From Physella acuta (lineage: Eukaryota > Mollusca > Gastropoda > Physidae): 64,000 nt of DNA. Numbering within the stretch: the stretch's first letter is position 1; each line of letters begins with the position of its first letter. The notes beneath the pieces are model-generated. The model saw nothing but the letters and a program-made list of their open reading frames with translations, made no database searches and had not been told where the DNA came from. This document shows positions 29,501-40,827 of this stretch, piece by piece. The stretch lies in contig NW_026731977.1 in NCBI RefSeq assembly GCF_028476545.1, forward strand, positions 269,501-333,500, read 5' to 3'. The translations under genes and the position numbers were made by a program.

Positions 29501-30281
29501 TGTAACGTTAACCTATCTATCAGCCAAATAGAAGGAGAACGTCCCCGGATTCTTTTTTCGGGGTCATATGTAAATACCTTACGGCCTAGGTGGATGAACC
29601 TTAACACAACGACCACTAGGGCTCGAATTTAATGTCTAGGGAAGCTAGTGATACTATCGTAATTAACACTCATCCAATCTACATACGACCTTTTAATCAG
29701 CGAACTCAGAAGTGGCAGAACACAAGGTTGAACTAAATAAAATATTTAATGTATAAAATATCAAAACCCAACTTACACAATGTAGGAAAAAACACTATCA
29801 CAGATTTCTACACTGTCTAAAGAACAGCTACAGGCCACACAACACTGCTATATCTTCAGGAATTACTTAGCGACAAGTAATATTAAACTAGAAGACTAAA
29901 TCAACTTAAGAAAGCAAGGCACACACAGGTCTTAAGTACTCTCACGTTCAAATGGTCAGAGTCTATAGCCGGACAATATGGACGGCTGTCTGATCAAGGT
30001 AAAACTGCCTCGTAGACTGCCAGGTCAAGATAAACTGCCACGTGTTGCGAGTGTGCAGTGCAATTAAAGACTTCTGTGACAGGGGAGGTTATCCTCAACT
30101 CATGTCGCCATTGGTTGGGATAATCATCTGATCAGAATCATTCAATCAGATTTTAATGGAAAATTTCTATGTCTTAAACACCTTAATAAGTCAGTGGAAA
30201 AACCCCAGGTGTTACACCATCATTCCATATAAGGAATTATACAATGTCAAAATAAAAATGACTCGACCTAAGTAGGTCACA
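29501..30281 (-). repeat. LTR (3' LTR in element sense), 781 bp
   Basis: In element sense it starts TGTGACC and ends GTTACA, with the usual TG...CA ends. I compared it block by block with the copy at 35594-36374 and saw no difference. Confidence 0.95.
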
Positions 30282-30295
30282 TCCCCTCCCTTTTT
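30282..30295 (-). promoter_or_regulatory. Polypurine tract
   Basis: In element sense the text AAAAAGGGAGGGGA lies directly before the 3' LTR. This is the position and composition of the plus-strand primer of LTR elements. Confidence 0.9.
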
Positions 30296-30910
30296 GGAAG
30301 TGACAGATAGGTTCCACAAAAACATACATAAGGGACCAATCTGGCAATGAAATAACAAAAATGTTTTACAAATGTAGGCAATCAAAATCATAATACCAGA
30401 AGAAAATATCCCTGAACAAAAAAGGGAAGTAACTCCAACTTTTACAATTGGTGAAAGGGGAGTAACCCTTCAAAAAGTAATTATACATCAAAATCCCTCA
30501 GGAAAGGGTATTACAATATTTCCATGTGGATATTAAAAGTGGTAAACCCGCCAGGGTAAGACCTTTATTTCAATGACTAGCTACAATATCACCTGAGTCA
30601 TATGAGACATATTATTATAAAAGATTACATATAATCAAAAACCACCTTTAATTAAGGTTCACCTGAAAATAAACAAAATTTTCAACAGGAATGGAATTTT
30701 GAAAAAATCAAAAATCATACCACTCATTTCCATGTTAAAACACAACACTTGTGTATGGTCTTAATGAACCACAAAACATGTCACATGATCAATGTGTACA
30801 ATTAGATTTTACATCCTTGACAAACAATCAGCCACAACATTATCACTACCCTTAATGTGTGAAATTTCCAGATTAAAATTTTGGAAATATAAGCACCATC
30901 TTAATATTCT
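30296..30910 (-). other. Internal region of the LTR element between the main open frame and the polypurine tract
   Basis: About 600 bp of AT-rich element sequence. No envelope-like or other additional gene is seen. Confidence 0.7.
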
Positions 30911-33900
30911 TTAATTTGTCTGTCCTAACTTAGAGGTAAATTTCAGGGGATCATGGTCAGAAAACACTCTGACTGGAGTGGTTGAAGAAGAGACATAGAC
31001 TTCAAAATGTTGTAATGATAAAACCAAAGCTAAAGCTTCTTTTTCAATAGTAGAATAATTCTTTTGGTTCTCATTTAACTTCCTGGAAAAAAAGGCAATG
31101 GGATGGTCAATTCCCATGTTGTCTTCTTGAAATAGGACTGAGCCAATGGCTAAGTTGCTAGCATCAATGGCAAGTTTAAAGGGCTTGCTAAAATTTGGTG
31201 CAGCCATAACAGGAGCATTTGATAAAAATGACTTAATGGTTAAAAAAGCTTCTTGACATTTATTGGACCATTCAAATTCAACACCCTTTTTCAATAATGC
31301 AGTAAGAGGTTCAGCAATAGCTGAAAAGTTTTGACAGAATCGCCTATAGTAACCAGCCATCCCAAGGAACTTTTTGATCTCTTTACAATTTTTGGGAGGT
31401 GGCAACTTTACAATAGCATCTACTTTAGCTTCAATGGGCCGAACTTGGTTCGTTCCCACTTGATAACCCAAATAGGTAATTGAAGCTTTACAGAAATCAC
31501 TTTTATGTAAGTTTACAGTAAAATTAACTTCAGACAATTGTCTAAAAAGGTTAGTCAATTGAACAATATGTTCTTCAAAAGTATTAGAAAATACAACTAT
31601 ATCATCTATGTAGGCCTCACATTGGTCTATGTCAGCAATGACTGAGTTAATGACTCTCTGGAAAGTTTGTCCAGCATTTCGCATACCAAAGGGCATACGT
31701 TTGTATCTATAAAAACCATTAGGGGTTACAAAAGCAGATATTTCTTTTGCACGATCAGATAATGGGATTTGCCAGTATCCTGAAAGTAAATCAATTTTGG
31801 AAATTATCTTAGCCTGACCCACTTTATCAATAACGTCTTCTATCCGAGGTAAGGGATAGGAATCAGCTTTGGTGAGCGCATTCACCTTCCTAAAGTCGGT
31901 CACAAACCTGAAAGATCCACCGTCTTTCGGTACTAGGAGACATGGGGAACTCCAGTTGCTGAAACTGGGCTCAATGATATCATTCTTGAGCATATAATCA
32001 ATTTCATCTTTTATCAAAACAGCCTTTTCAGGGTTAACTCTATAGGGGTGTTGTTTAATGGGTTTTGCGTCACCAACGTCTACATCATGAGGTGGAACCT
32101 TCGCTTCTTTGGGGACATCCCCAAAAATAGAGGGAAATGTCTCAAATAATTGAGACAATCTATGGCTTTCCTCTGTGGACAAATGCATAAGGTGGACATT
32201 CAAATTATCTAAAAAGGAAGAATTTACCAATTTTGGGGGTTTCAATTTATCATGTATCACATCATCAGAAACATTAGAACATACAGGTAAAGTAATTTTA
32301 GCTGTGGATTGAAAATTGTTACAATTATCATAATACTTTTTCAGTGAGTTAACATGATACACTGTCTGTTTCTTTCTTCTGTCGGGTGTATTGACAACAT
32401 AGTTCAAATCACTTAATTTTGAATGCACAGTAAAGGGTCCACAATATCTCAAGGATAACGCATTGTTCAGATTAGGCACTAGCACAAGAACTTTGTCGCC
32501 TGGATTGAATGTTCGTTTACAAGAACTCTTATCATACAGTCCTTTCATTCTCACTTGGGCCTTTCTTAAGTTCTTGTGAGCCATTTCGCACACGGCTTTC
32601 AGTCGAACGTGAAAATCGTCGAAGTTTTCCACTGGATGATCACTGGTACCTGTCCAACGTTCGTGTATCAGCTTCAGGGGGCCACGGACAGAATGTCCAA
32701 ACACAAGTTGAAAAGGCGAGTAGCCTAAAGAGTCCTGGACACAGTCCCTCGCGGCGAAAATAATCCAAGGAACAGACTCATCCCATTGGGTGTTACTATT
32801 AGCGAATGTCCTTAGCATGGTTTTGAGGGTTTGGTGGAACCTCTCAAGTACGCCTTGAGACTGAGGGTGGTAGGCTGAGCTGGTGATGTGGGTAACGCCT
32901 AGCTTGGCTAGTGCTTCCTGAAAATGGTGACTGGTGAAGTTGCTGCCTTGATCTGTTTGCACGATTCTAGGTAATCCAAAGGTAGTGAAGAACCGGGTCA
33001 TGGCTCTGACTACAGTCTTTGCCTTAATGTTCCGTAAGGGAATCGCCTCGGGAAAACGGGTACTTGAACACATAAAGGTAAGTAGGTACTCGTTGCCCGC
33101 CTTGGTTTTAGGCAAGGGACCTACACAGTCCATGACGATTTTAGAAAAAGGTTCTTCTAATACAGGAATCGGACTCAAAGGGGCCTTAGGAATTGTCTGG
33201 TTTGGCTTTCCGGCCAACTGACAGTTCGTGCAACTTCTGCAGTAACGCGACACATCTTTTCTCATTTTGGGCCAAAAGAACAGTTCTTTGATCTTCGCCG
33301 TCGTTTTAGTGACACCTGGGTGCGCTGACATTGGATGGTCATGTGCCAGCTTAAGTATTTCATGCCGATAAGGTGGAGGGACCCACAGCTGGTTTTTACC
33401 CAACCATGGTTCGGCTGGTGAGGCATTCACTGGTATCGCGCGACGAAAGAAGAGGCCGTTCTCGGAGAAATATTCTCCATCGTCAGATGATAGAGATTTT
33501 TCGACCGTTGCTTTGAGTTCCGCGTCGACTTGTTGAGCTTTAATGATGTCTTCCTGAGATATCCTCAGGGGTAAGCCCAGGCTTGTGTTTTCTGGAAGCA
33601 TAGACTCCAGTTTGGGAGTCGAATTTCTTGACGATGATGGTAGATGTGGTTCAGACGTTGTGTCAGCCAATTGTTTGGTCTGGCTTCTTGTCACCGCACA
33701 TGCAGGATACAGTTCATAATCATTATCTGGAACTGTTGACAAAGGGTCTGAAACCGTACAGGGGTATACTTTGCTTCCCGCAAGGTCATTCCCTAGAAGT
33801 AGGTGTACTCCTGGGACAGGAATACTATCTATCACACCTAAAATGACCTCACCTTCGACGAGATGATGTTTCAGGGCAAACTTGTGTAGAGGGACGACAG

Positions 33901-35356
33901 TAGATTTTGTCCCCACTCCCTGGATAATGGAAATCTTTCCGGTGTTCGTCTCTGGTGTAATGTCCATTGAACTCTTCAAAAGGAGTGATTGTGACGCTCC
34001 TGTGTCTCTTAGGACGGTGATATTCCGCTGAGACAACGGATCACCTGGTTTGCTAATGATGGCTTCAGCAATAAAAGATGAAAAGTCAGCTTTTCTCGAT
34101 CCCTCGAGATCGGTAGACTCGGCAGAAACTGGATGGTGGCGAGAACAGTCAAAATGTGACTGCACATAATGTGTGGAGACTTGACTACCTTCTTGCGGAC
34201 ACTTAGGGTTAGAGTCCTTTAGAATTCTAGAGTTCATAGTTGAACTGGCTGCTTGAGGGGATAGAGCATAGTGCGCAGAAGAACGCACCACCTCTCTGTT
34301 ATATTGACGACGTTTGTAACAGTCCTTGACATGGTGACCAGGCCTTTTGCAGAACTGGCATACCGCTCGACGATTGAGAGTTGATCTTGGTTTCTCTCTG
34401 GACTGTGATGCCTTCAAATGTTGGCCAACAGGATGATTGCTGCCAAAAAGGGGAAGCACGGGGTTGAGGCGGTTTCCTGACACTGGTGGTTTCTTATGCA
34501 CCAACATATATGTGTCAGCCGACTCAGCAGCCTTCTGGATGTCAGTTATCTTGTTATCCAGAATGTGTAGTCGTATCTCTTCAGGCAGGGACGATAGGAA
34601 TTCTTCCCTTAGGATAAGTGACCTGAGTTTCTCAAACTCAGAAACTTCCTCAGAGTGTAGCCACCTTGAGAATATTTTCTCCTTTTCAAAGAGAAATTCC
34701 ACATATGATTGTGTGGGTAACTTGCGGAGTGTTCGGAATTTTGTCCGATAGGCCTCGGGCGTCAGTGCGTAGGCCTTTAAAATGGCAGTCTTGACCAAAC
34801 TATAGTTATTTTGAACGTCGTGAGAGAGTGCCTGGTATGTTTTTGCAGCTTTCCCAGTAAGGACAGAACTCAATAAAGCAGTAATGGAGGTTTCGGGCCA
34901 TTCACATGTCTTCGCTAAACTCTCAAATGAGTTAAAGAAAACGACCAAATCTGTTTCATCAAATTTAGGAACTAATTTCCCAAATTTGGCAATCACTTGC
35001 CCTACCGACAACTTTTTTGGATCTACCTGAGAAGTAACATCACTAACTTGACCAAACTCTGATTCCAACCTCCTCCTATCTAAAGCAATTTTAACCTCTA
35101 ACTCCTGTTCTTTTAATGCCTTCTCTAAAGCAACTTTCTCCTCGCGGAGTAATACACCAGCCAACAAACTTTCATCAAATACCCCTTCATTAATAAAATG
35201 AACAACAACTTTATCTCTCAACACTTCTGACTTCTGCGTAACAGAATAATCCAATTTCAATTCCTTAACAAGACTAATCAACACTTTTCTACTCAACTTT
35301 TCTACATCTTCAACAGTAGGATTAGCCAAAAAAGACTCCATAACACTAACTTTCAA
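30911..35356 (-). CDS. Gag-Pol polyprotein of the Gmr1-like element (fossil)
   Basis: A single frame of 1,481 codons. Residues 1-330 are Gag-like, with a coiled, charged N-terminus, followed by a CCHC zinc knuckle (CQFCKRPGHHVKDC, about 333-346). An aspartic protease motif DTGAS lies near 451. Integrase follows: an HHCC zinc-binding region at about 670-710 (ending CTNC), a catalytic core with Asp near 742, Asp near 801 and Glu near 837 (D-35-E), and a C-terminal GPF-type module near 970. Reverse transcriptase then spans about 1095-1290 with DFRKVN, KIDLLSGYWQIPL and the YIDD active site near 1249. RNase H is last (LAIDAS near 1396). Family knowledge: it would package, copy and integrate element RNA. 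RT is gypsy-type despite the copia-like order. Confidence 0.92.
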   Translation of the reverse strand: MKVSVMESFLANPTVEDVEKLSRKVLISLVKELKLDYSVTQKSEVLRDKVVVHFINEGVFDESLLAGVLLREEKVALEKALKEQELEVKIALDRRRLESEFGQVSDVTSQVDPKKLSVGQVIAKFGKLVPKFDETDLVVFFNSFESLAKTCEWPETSITALLSSVLTGKAAKTYQALSHDVQNNYSLVKTAILKAYALTPEAYRTKFRTLRKLPTQSYVEFLFEKEKIFSRWLHSEEVSEFEKLRSLILREEFLSSLPEEIRLHILDNKITDIQKAAESADTYMLVHKKPPVSGNRLNPVLPLFGSNHPVGQHLKASQSREKPRSTLNRRAVCQFCKRPGHHVKDCYKRRQYNREVVRSSAHYALSPQAASSTMNSRILKDSNPKCPQEGSQVSTHYVQSHFDCSRHHPVSAESTDLEGSRKADFSSFIAEAIISKPGDPLSQRNITVLRDTGASQSLLLKSSMDITPETNTGKISIIQGVGTKSTVVPLHKFALKHHLVEGEVILGVIDSIPVPGVHLLLGNDLAGSKVYPCTVSDPLSTVPDNDYELYPACAVTRSQTKQLADTTSEPHLPSSSRNSTPKLESMLPENTSLGLPLRISQEDIIKAQQVDAELKATVEKSLSSDDGEYFSENGLFFRRAIPVNASPAEPWLGKNQLWVPPPYRHEILKLAHDHPMSAHPGVTKTTAKIKELFFWPKMRKDVSRYCRSCTNCQLAGKPNQTIPKAPLSPIPVLEEPFSKIVMDCVGPLPKTKAGNEYLLTFMCSSTRFPEAIPLRNIKAKTVVRAMTRFFTTFGLPRIVQTDQGSNFTSHHFQEALAKLGVTHITSSAYHPQSQGVLERFHQTLKTMLRTFANSNTQWDESVPWIIFAARDCVQDSLGYSPFQLVFGHSVRGPLKLIHERWTGTSDHPVENFDDFHVRLKAVCEMAHKNLRKAQVRMKGLYDKSSCKRTFNPGDKVLVLVPNLNNALSLRYCGPFTVHSKLSDLNYVVNTPDRRKKQTVYHVNSLKKYYDNCNNFQSTAKITLPVCSNVSDDVIHDKLKPPKLVNSSFLDNLNVHLMHLSTEESHRLSQLFETFPSIFGDVPKEAKVPPHDVDVGDAKPIKQHPYRVNPEKAVLIKDEIDYMLKNDIIEPSFSNWSSPCLLVPKDGGSFRFVTDFRKVNALTKADSYPLPRIEDVIDKVGQAKIISKIDLLSGYWQIPLSDRAKEISAFVTPNGFYRYKRMPFGMRNAGQTFQRVINSVIADIDQCEAYIDDIVVFSNTFEEHIVQLTNLFRQLSEVNFTVNLHKSDFCKASITYLGYQVGTNQVRPIEAKVDAIVKLPPPKNCKEIKKFLGMAGYYRRFCQNFSAIAEPLTALLKKGVEFEWSNKCQEAFLTIKSFLSNAPVMAAPNFSKPFKLAIDASNLAIGSVLFQEDNMGIDHPIAFFSRKLNENQKNYSTIEKEALALVLSLQHFEVYVSSSTTPVRVFSDHDPLKFTSKLGQTN

Positions 35357-35572
35357 ATCACAACAAGCCTAGATCCTTTAAATTAATACACAGCGTTGGG
35401 CCGTGTACTTGACCTCTAAATGTAGGACGTGACACGTCTGCTTATTTGACCTAGATACTCTAGCCTGAGCGCGCGTTGTAAGACCACGGCGCTACACTGG
35501 ATATAAAAACAACTAAATCCAACTAACCTTAGTATTCAACTGATATAAACAACAACTGGAACGACAGATTAA
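35357..35572 (-). other. Leader between primer site and Gag of the LTR element
   Basis: About 215 bp of untranslated sequence, the normal place for a 5' leader and packaging region. No specific motif is recognised. Confidence 0.6.
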
Positions 35573-35590
35573 ATCCCGTACGGGCCCCCA
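35573..35590 (-). promoter_or_regulatory. Primer-binding site, tRNA-Pro type
   Basis: In element sense it reads TGGGGGCCCGTACGGGAT, three bases inside the 5' LTR. It matches the tRNA-Pro primer site known from murine leukaemia virus at 16 of 18 positions. The tRNA identity is inferred from that match. Confidence 0.82.
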
Positions 35591-35593
35591 CTT

Positions 35594-36374
35594 TGTAACG
35601 TTAACCTATCTATCAGCCAAATAGAAGGAGAACGTCCCCGGATTCTTTTTTCGGGGTCATATGTAAATACCTTACGGCCTAGGTGGATGAACCTTAACAC
35701 AACGACCACTAGGGCTCGAATTTAATGTCTAGGGAAGCTAGTGATACTATCGTAATTAACACTCATCCAATCTACATACGACCTTTTAATCAGCGAACTC
35801 AGAAGTGGCAGAACACAAGGTTGAACTAAATAAAATATTTAATGTATAAAATATCAAAACCCAACTTACACAATGTAGGAAAAAACACTATCACAGATTT
35901 CTACACTGTCTAAAGAACAGCTACAGGCCACACAACACTGCTATATCTTCAGGAATTACTTAGCGACAAGTAATATTAAACTAGAAGACTAAATCAACTT
36001 AAGAAAGCAAGGCACACACAGGTCTTAAGTACTCTCACGTTCAAATGGTCAGAGTCTATAGCCGGACAATATGGACGGCTGTCTGATCAAGGTAAAACTG
36101 CCTCGTAGACTGCCAGGTCAAGATAAACTGCCACGTGTTGCGAGTGTGCAGTGCAATTAAAGACTTCTGTGACAGGGGAGGTTATCCTCAACTCATGTCG
36201 CCATTGGTTGGGATAATCATCTGATCAGAATCATTCAATCAGATTTTAATGGAAAATTTCTATGTCTTAAACACCTTAATAAGTCAGTGGAAAAACCCCA
36301 GGTGTTACACCATCATTCCATATAAGGAATTATACAATGTCAAAATAAAAATGACTCGACCTAAGTAGGTCACA
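35594..36374 (-). repeat. LTR (5' LTR in element sense), 781 bp
   Basis: Partner of 29501-30281, same length and apparently identical. In element sense this copy carries the promoter; I did not identify a clear core promoter within it. Confidence 0.95.
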
Positions 36375-36517
36375 GCGTGTACAAAGACTTCACGCGTTTA
36401 AGCCATCAGTGTGTAAGAGTTCCATTGCATTCATCAGTTCTGTTGTTGAGCTTTCCTGGCATAGGTCATCAAGACATGGTCAGCTGCTGTACCTTAGTGA
36501 TACCTCATGAGTCAAGA

Positions 36518-36745
36518 GGGTGACCTATAGTACAATTTCAGGGGTAAAGAGGGTGACCTATAGTACAAATTCAGGGGTAAAGAGGGTGACCTATAGTACA
36601 AATTCAGGGGTAAAGAGGGTGACCTATAGTACAATTTCAGGGGTAAAGAGGGTGACCTATAGTACAAATTCAGGGGTAAAGAGGGTGACCTATAGTACAA
36701 ATTCAGGGGTAAAGAGGGTGACCTATAGTACAATTTCAGGGGTCA
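36518..36745. repeat. Tandem repeat, 33-bp unit, 7 copies
   Basis: Units carry gagggtgacctatagtacaa and attcaggggtaaa, nearly identical. Frames on both strands are repeat translation (an 11-residue phrase). Confidence 0.96.
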
Positions 36746-37065
36746 AGTACTTAAATATCTTTGACCAGTCCTTCAGTACAGGTTGGTTTCAACCAACTGT
36801 CGGGAAACCTCATTTCACCATACCTTAAACCCTGATTTAAATCGCCTACTTTTAGACCTCATCCCAGTGTAGACTCCAATATTCACAAGCCTTTTTTAAT
36901 TGTCTGCAACATTGGGTACGAAAGCTTCTTGCTCACTAGGGAAGCCAAAAAGTTTGTCACTATTTCCTTTCTTGGTCAATTTGATTGTATTCTGATTAAA
37001 TCTTCTCTACCGACTGGATGGGAATAAAAATTTATGAGAGAGGTTTTAGGGTTGAAATTATCATA
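36746..37065. other. Unique sequence, no gene seen
   Basis: No open frame or splice pattern of note. Confidence 0.5.
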
Positions 37066-37635
37066 CAACTGGCATACGGCATATGTGTTGTTTTTTAAAT
37101 ATCATACAACATACAGTAGCATTATGTGCTTCTTCAAATGACAAAGAACATACATTAACAGTATGTGCTACTTCAAATGACAAGCAACATACTGCCAGTG
37201 TGTTCGTCTTTAAATGACAAAGAACATACAGTAGCATTATGTGCTTGTTCAAATGACAAAGAACACACTGCCAGTATGTGCTTGTTCAAATGACAAAGAA
37301 CATACATAAACAGTATGTGCTTGTTGAAATGACATAGAACATACATAAACAGTATGTGCTTGTTGAAAAGACAAAGAACATACATTAACAGTATCTGCTT
37401 GTTCAAATGACAAAGAACATACAGTAGCAGTATGTGCTTGTTCAAATGACAAAGAACATACAGTAGCAGTATGTGCTTGTTCAAATGACAAAGAACATAC
37501 AGTAGCAGTATGTGCTTGTTCAAATGACAAAGAACATACAGTAGCAGTATGTGCTTGTTCAAATGACAAAGAACATACAGTAGCAGTATGTGCTTGTTCA
37601 AATGACAAAGAACATACATTAACAGTATCTACTTG
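37066..37635. repeat. Tandem repeat, 39-bp unit, about 14-15 copies
   Basis: Units carry agtatgtgcttgttcaaatg and acaaagaacatac. Copies between 37395 and 37610 are the most uniform and the low-coordinate end is degenerate. Minus frames of 130-148 codons are repeat translation. Confidence 0.96.
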
Positions 37636-38027
37636 TTCCAACGAATAGAGTCGCAGTATGCGCCTGTTATCTGATTAAAACCGACCTGGGAAGAACGTCT
37701 TCTCTCTACTGGGCGGGAACTAATTAACAATTTCTCCCTTGATATATGGCTACTTTTATAATTACTGACAGGCCTGGGAATTATCGGGGTCAAGGTTACA
37801 GTCAATGTCAAGGTTAGGGTAGGGTTGCCAGTAAAAAGTAACTTCTGTGTGGAGCAGAAGGCGATTTAGATAAATATATGGATGTACTCTATCTTAATCA
37901 AACTAACTTATTTTTTGCTTCTCCATTACGGTGGGTGTCATTACTGGTAACAACAATTCAATCTTTCTTAAGTGGTTAGATGACATAGTCTGTCAAAAAA
38001 CATCATGGGGGTGTTATTTTGGTGTTA
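37636..38027. other. Unique sequence, no gene seen
   Basis: Nothing recognised beyond a short ggtcaaggttaca duplication near 37788-37820. Confidence 0.5.
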
Positions 38028-38375
38028 GTACGGCTACGTCATATTCCATAACATGTGAAATTTATTTGGGTCCGTGCGCCTACGTCATATTTCATTAAAT
38101 AGGATAATTTTTGGGTCCATACGGCTACGTCATATTTCATTACATAGGATATTTTTGGGTCCATACGCCTACGTCATATTCCATTACACGTGTCTATTGG
38201 TGTCCGTACGCCTACGTCATATTTCATTACTTATGACATTTATTTGGGTCCGTACGCCTACGTCATATTTCATTACACGTGTCTATTGGTGTCCGTACGC
38301 CTACGTCATATTTCATTACTTATGACATATATTTGGGTCCGTACGCCTACGTCATATTCCATTACACTTGTCTAT
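38028..38375. repeat. Tandem repeat, about 44-bp unit, 8 copies, each with TACGTCAT
   Basis: Units carry gtccgtacgcctacgtcata and ttccattac. The TACGTCA core resembles a CREB/ATF site and is kept in all copies, but this may only reflect repeat homogeneity. Confidence 0.92.
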
Positions 38376-40041
38376 CGGTATTTCGTGTTAAACATCACGC
38401 GATTCCAATTTTCCCCACTCACAATACAACCGGCTCTAAGGGCTGGTCTACAACACACAGTTCAGGACGACCTTGACCCCCTAACGGCACCTAACTGGTC
38501 GTTACTGTCTGCTGTAAACATGGCGCTTGATCCCGTGGTGTCTACACAAGATAAGAAATGTTTGATTCCCCAGAGATGTGGGACTTACAGGGGTTACTAG
38601 ATTAGTCAAGCCATACCGTGGTTAACTAGAAGTGTTTAGAGATAAATCTAAACTCAAATAATGAAATTAGTCTTAACCTTGAAGTCTGGGTAATCCATCA
38701 GAAGAAAGTAACCGAAAACACAAAACCAGTTCCAACTCAAATTACCATGGAAACAGACATGCTTCGAATACCTAATGTTTTTAAAACTATAAATAAAACA
38801 AAATATTTATAACTCAACGTGTTGCAAATAGCTAATCAAATATACATGTTTGTTATCAGTTTATAAATAGTTCAATACTTTCTGTGTTATTTGAAGCCTA
38901 CTCGTGCCAAATAAAATCGAGTAAAATGACAAAAATGTTTTTCAAATGGAACTAAAATACACGAGCAAGTAAACTATATCGGTAAATATTTCCTATCTAA
39001 CGTGTTTTTGTTTTTAAAAAGCTATTCTGATGTACTTGAGAAAAGTACCTGAGAGCGCCGAAATCTCTTTCCCGTGTTTGAATATTGGTGTGATCAAACA
39101 CTATAACATCTACCTTGTTTCCGTCTCTTGACATGGTCAAATGCTGACCTTGATGCTAAGTGGTAAAAACGTGTTAAAGTTAATCAGAAAAGCAAGATTC
39201 AAGTCAACATCGGCTGCCTCTACTAGCGTGCTCTTGACGTGGTTACTCACATTCGAGCGCGTGCATTTGTTGACCTCCATCTCACGTGCCAGACAGAGCT
39301 CACCTTTTGAAAACACAACTGGACAAGATCACTTCGCTCATCAATGTTTTCAGTCATACCGCCCCCCACACCTCCTCACACACACTGCCCCCCCCCCCCT
39401 CACACACGCAATGCCCCTCCCCCCCCCCCCCCCCCCCACCGTCCAATACCTGCCCACAAATGAGTACGTGTCGACACCACATTTTTTATCTGGCACTAAT
39501 CTGTACACATAAACAAAATGAAGTGCACCACGTGTTGTTAATTTAGTTTTTTTTAATTTCACTTTGTTGTTGTTTTTTTTTTTAAATTATTACTTTAATT
39601 CGTTTTGAATCACTAAAAATTACCCTGCACATACTATATTTTTTTGTTCTTTTCACTGCACACGCAAGTAAGATACTGAAAATGATAGTTCATCGTTTTG
39701 AGTGACTGAAAATGCCTACGATTGGAACGTTGAAGTTGGTTTACCGTTTTGTCTTTTGAAATGTGTTGCAGATGATAAATTTCGTAATGGCAATCTTTCG
39801 TGTTAGTTTGATTTTAAAAAGGTGTTTAATGTATAGCCAGAAAAAAAGTTCTGTTTGACTAATTCATATAGGAACTCACGTTAGATGACCTTCAACCCAG
39901 CACTATTATCCTGAGTTGAATTTGTTGATGATGCTGTCATTATATTGACTCGTAGAAATGGATACATGATTTTTTTCCCTGTAAACATCGAAACACACGT
40001 ATAAAAATAGAAGTCTACACATTTACGTTTTTTTTTCTAAA
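38376..40041. other. Mostly AT-rich unique sequence, no gene supported
   Basis: Long C runs lie near 39386-39436, next to CA-rich text. Frames at 39141-39546 are driven by these runs and are not called. The remainder holds nothing recognisable. Confidence 0.45.
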
Positions 40042-40758
40042 TAGAACGTCGATGTGATAAAATAGAACGTTGATGTGATAAAATAGAACGTCGATGTGAT
40101 CAAATAGAACGTCGATGTGATCAAATAGAACGTCGATGTGATCAAATAGAACGTCGATGTGATCAAATAGAACGTCGATGTGATCAAATAGAACGTCGAT
40201 GTGATCAAATAGAACGTCGATGTGATCAAATAGAACGTCGATGTGATCAAATAGAACGTCGATGTGATCAAATAGAAGGTCGATGTGATAAAATAGGACG
40301 TCGATGTGATAAGATAGAAGGTCGATGTGATCAAATAGAACGTCGATGTGATAAAATAGAAGGTCGATGTGATAAATAAAATAGAAGGTCGATGTGATAA
40401 AATAGAAGGTCGATGTGATAAAATAGAAGGTCGATGTGATAAAATAGGACGTCGATGTGATAAGATAGAAGGTCGATGTGATAAAATAGAAGGTCGATGT
40501 GATAAAATAGAACGTCGATGTGATAAAATAGAAGGTCGATGTGATAAAATAGGACGTCGATGTGATAAGATAGAAGGTCGATGTGATAAAATAGAAGGTC
40601 GATGTGATCAAATAGAACGTCGATGTGATAAAATAGAAGGTCGATGTGATAAAATAGGACGTCAATGTGATAAGATAGAAGGTCGATGTGATCAAATAGA
40701 ACGTCGATGTGATAAAATAGAAGGTCGATGTGATAAAATAGAAGGTCGATGTGATAAA
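40042..40758. repeat. Tandem repeat, 21-bp unit, about 34 copies
   Basis: The unit is tagaacgtcgatgtgatcaaa, of which the shared core is gtcgatgtgat. Subtypes (aacg/aagg/gacg and tcaaa/taaaa) alternate in blocks. Unit length divisible by 3 gives long frames on both strands (133-226 codons), which are artefacts. Confidence 0.96.
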
Positions 40759-40827
40759 AAATTAATTTAAAAAAAAACCGAAGCACAAGGCTGATCATAC
40801 TGTTAGTCAGGAGCTCAGAGTAAAGTA

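Larger units (their letters stand above)
29501..36374 (-). mobile_element. Gmr1-like Ty3/gypsy LTR retrotransposon (recent fossil, nearly whole)
   Basis: The element runs on the minus strand and is 6,874 bp including two 781-bp LTRs. It has a 4-bp target duplication, a primer site resembling tRNA-Pro, a single large Gag-Pol frame and a polypurine tract. The domain order is Gag, protease, integrase, reverse transcriptase, RNase H. Standard Ty3/gypsy elements carry integrase last; gypsy-type RT with integrase first defines the Gmr1-like group, first described from cod and other deuterostomes. The LTRs read as identical, so insertion was very recent. It looks almost whole, with about one apparent break in the coding region. 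No envelope gene is seen. Confidence 0.93.

Noticed and set aside
32509-34751. Plus-strand open frames of 72-104 codons inside the LTR element
   Set aside because: They lie opposite the Gag-Pol frame on the other strand and show no motifs of their own.
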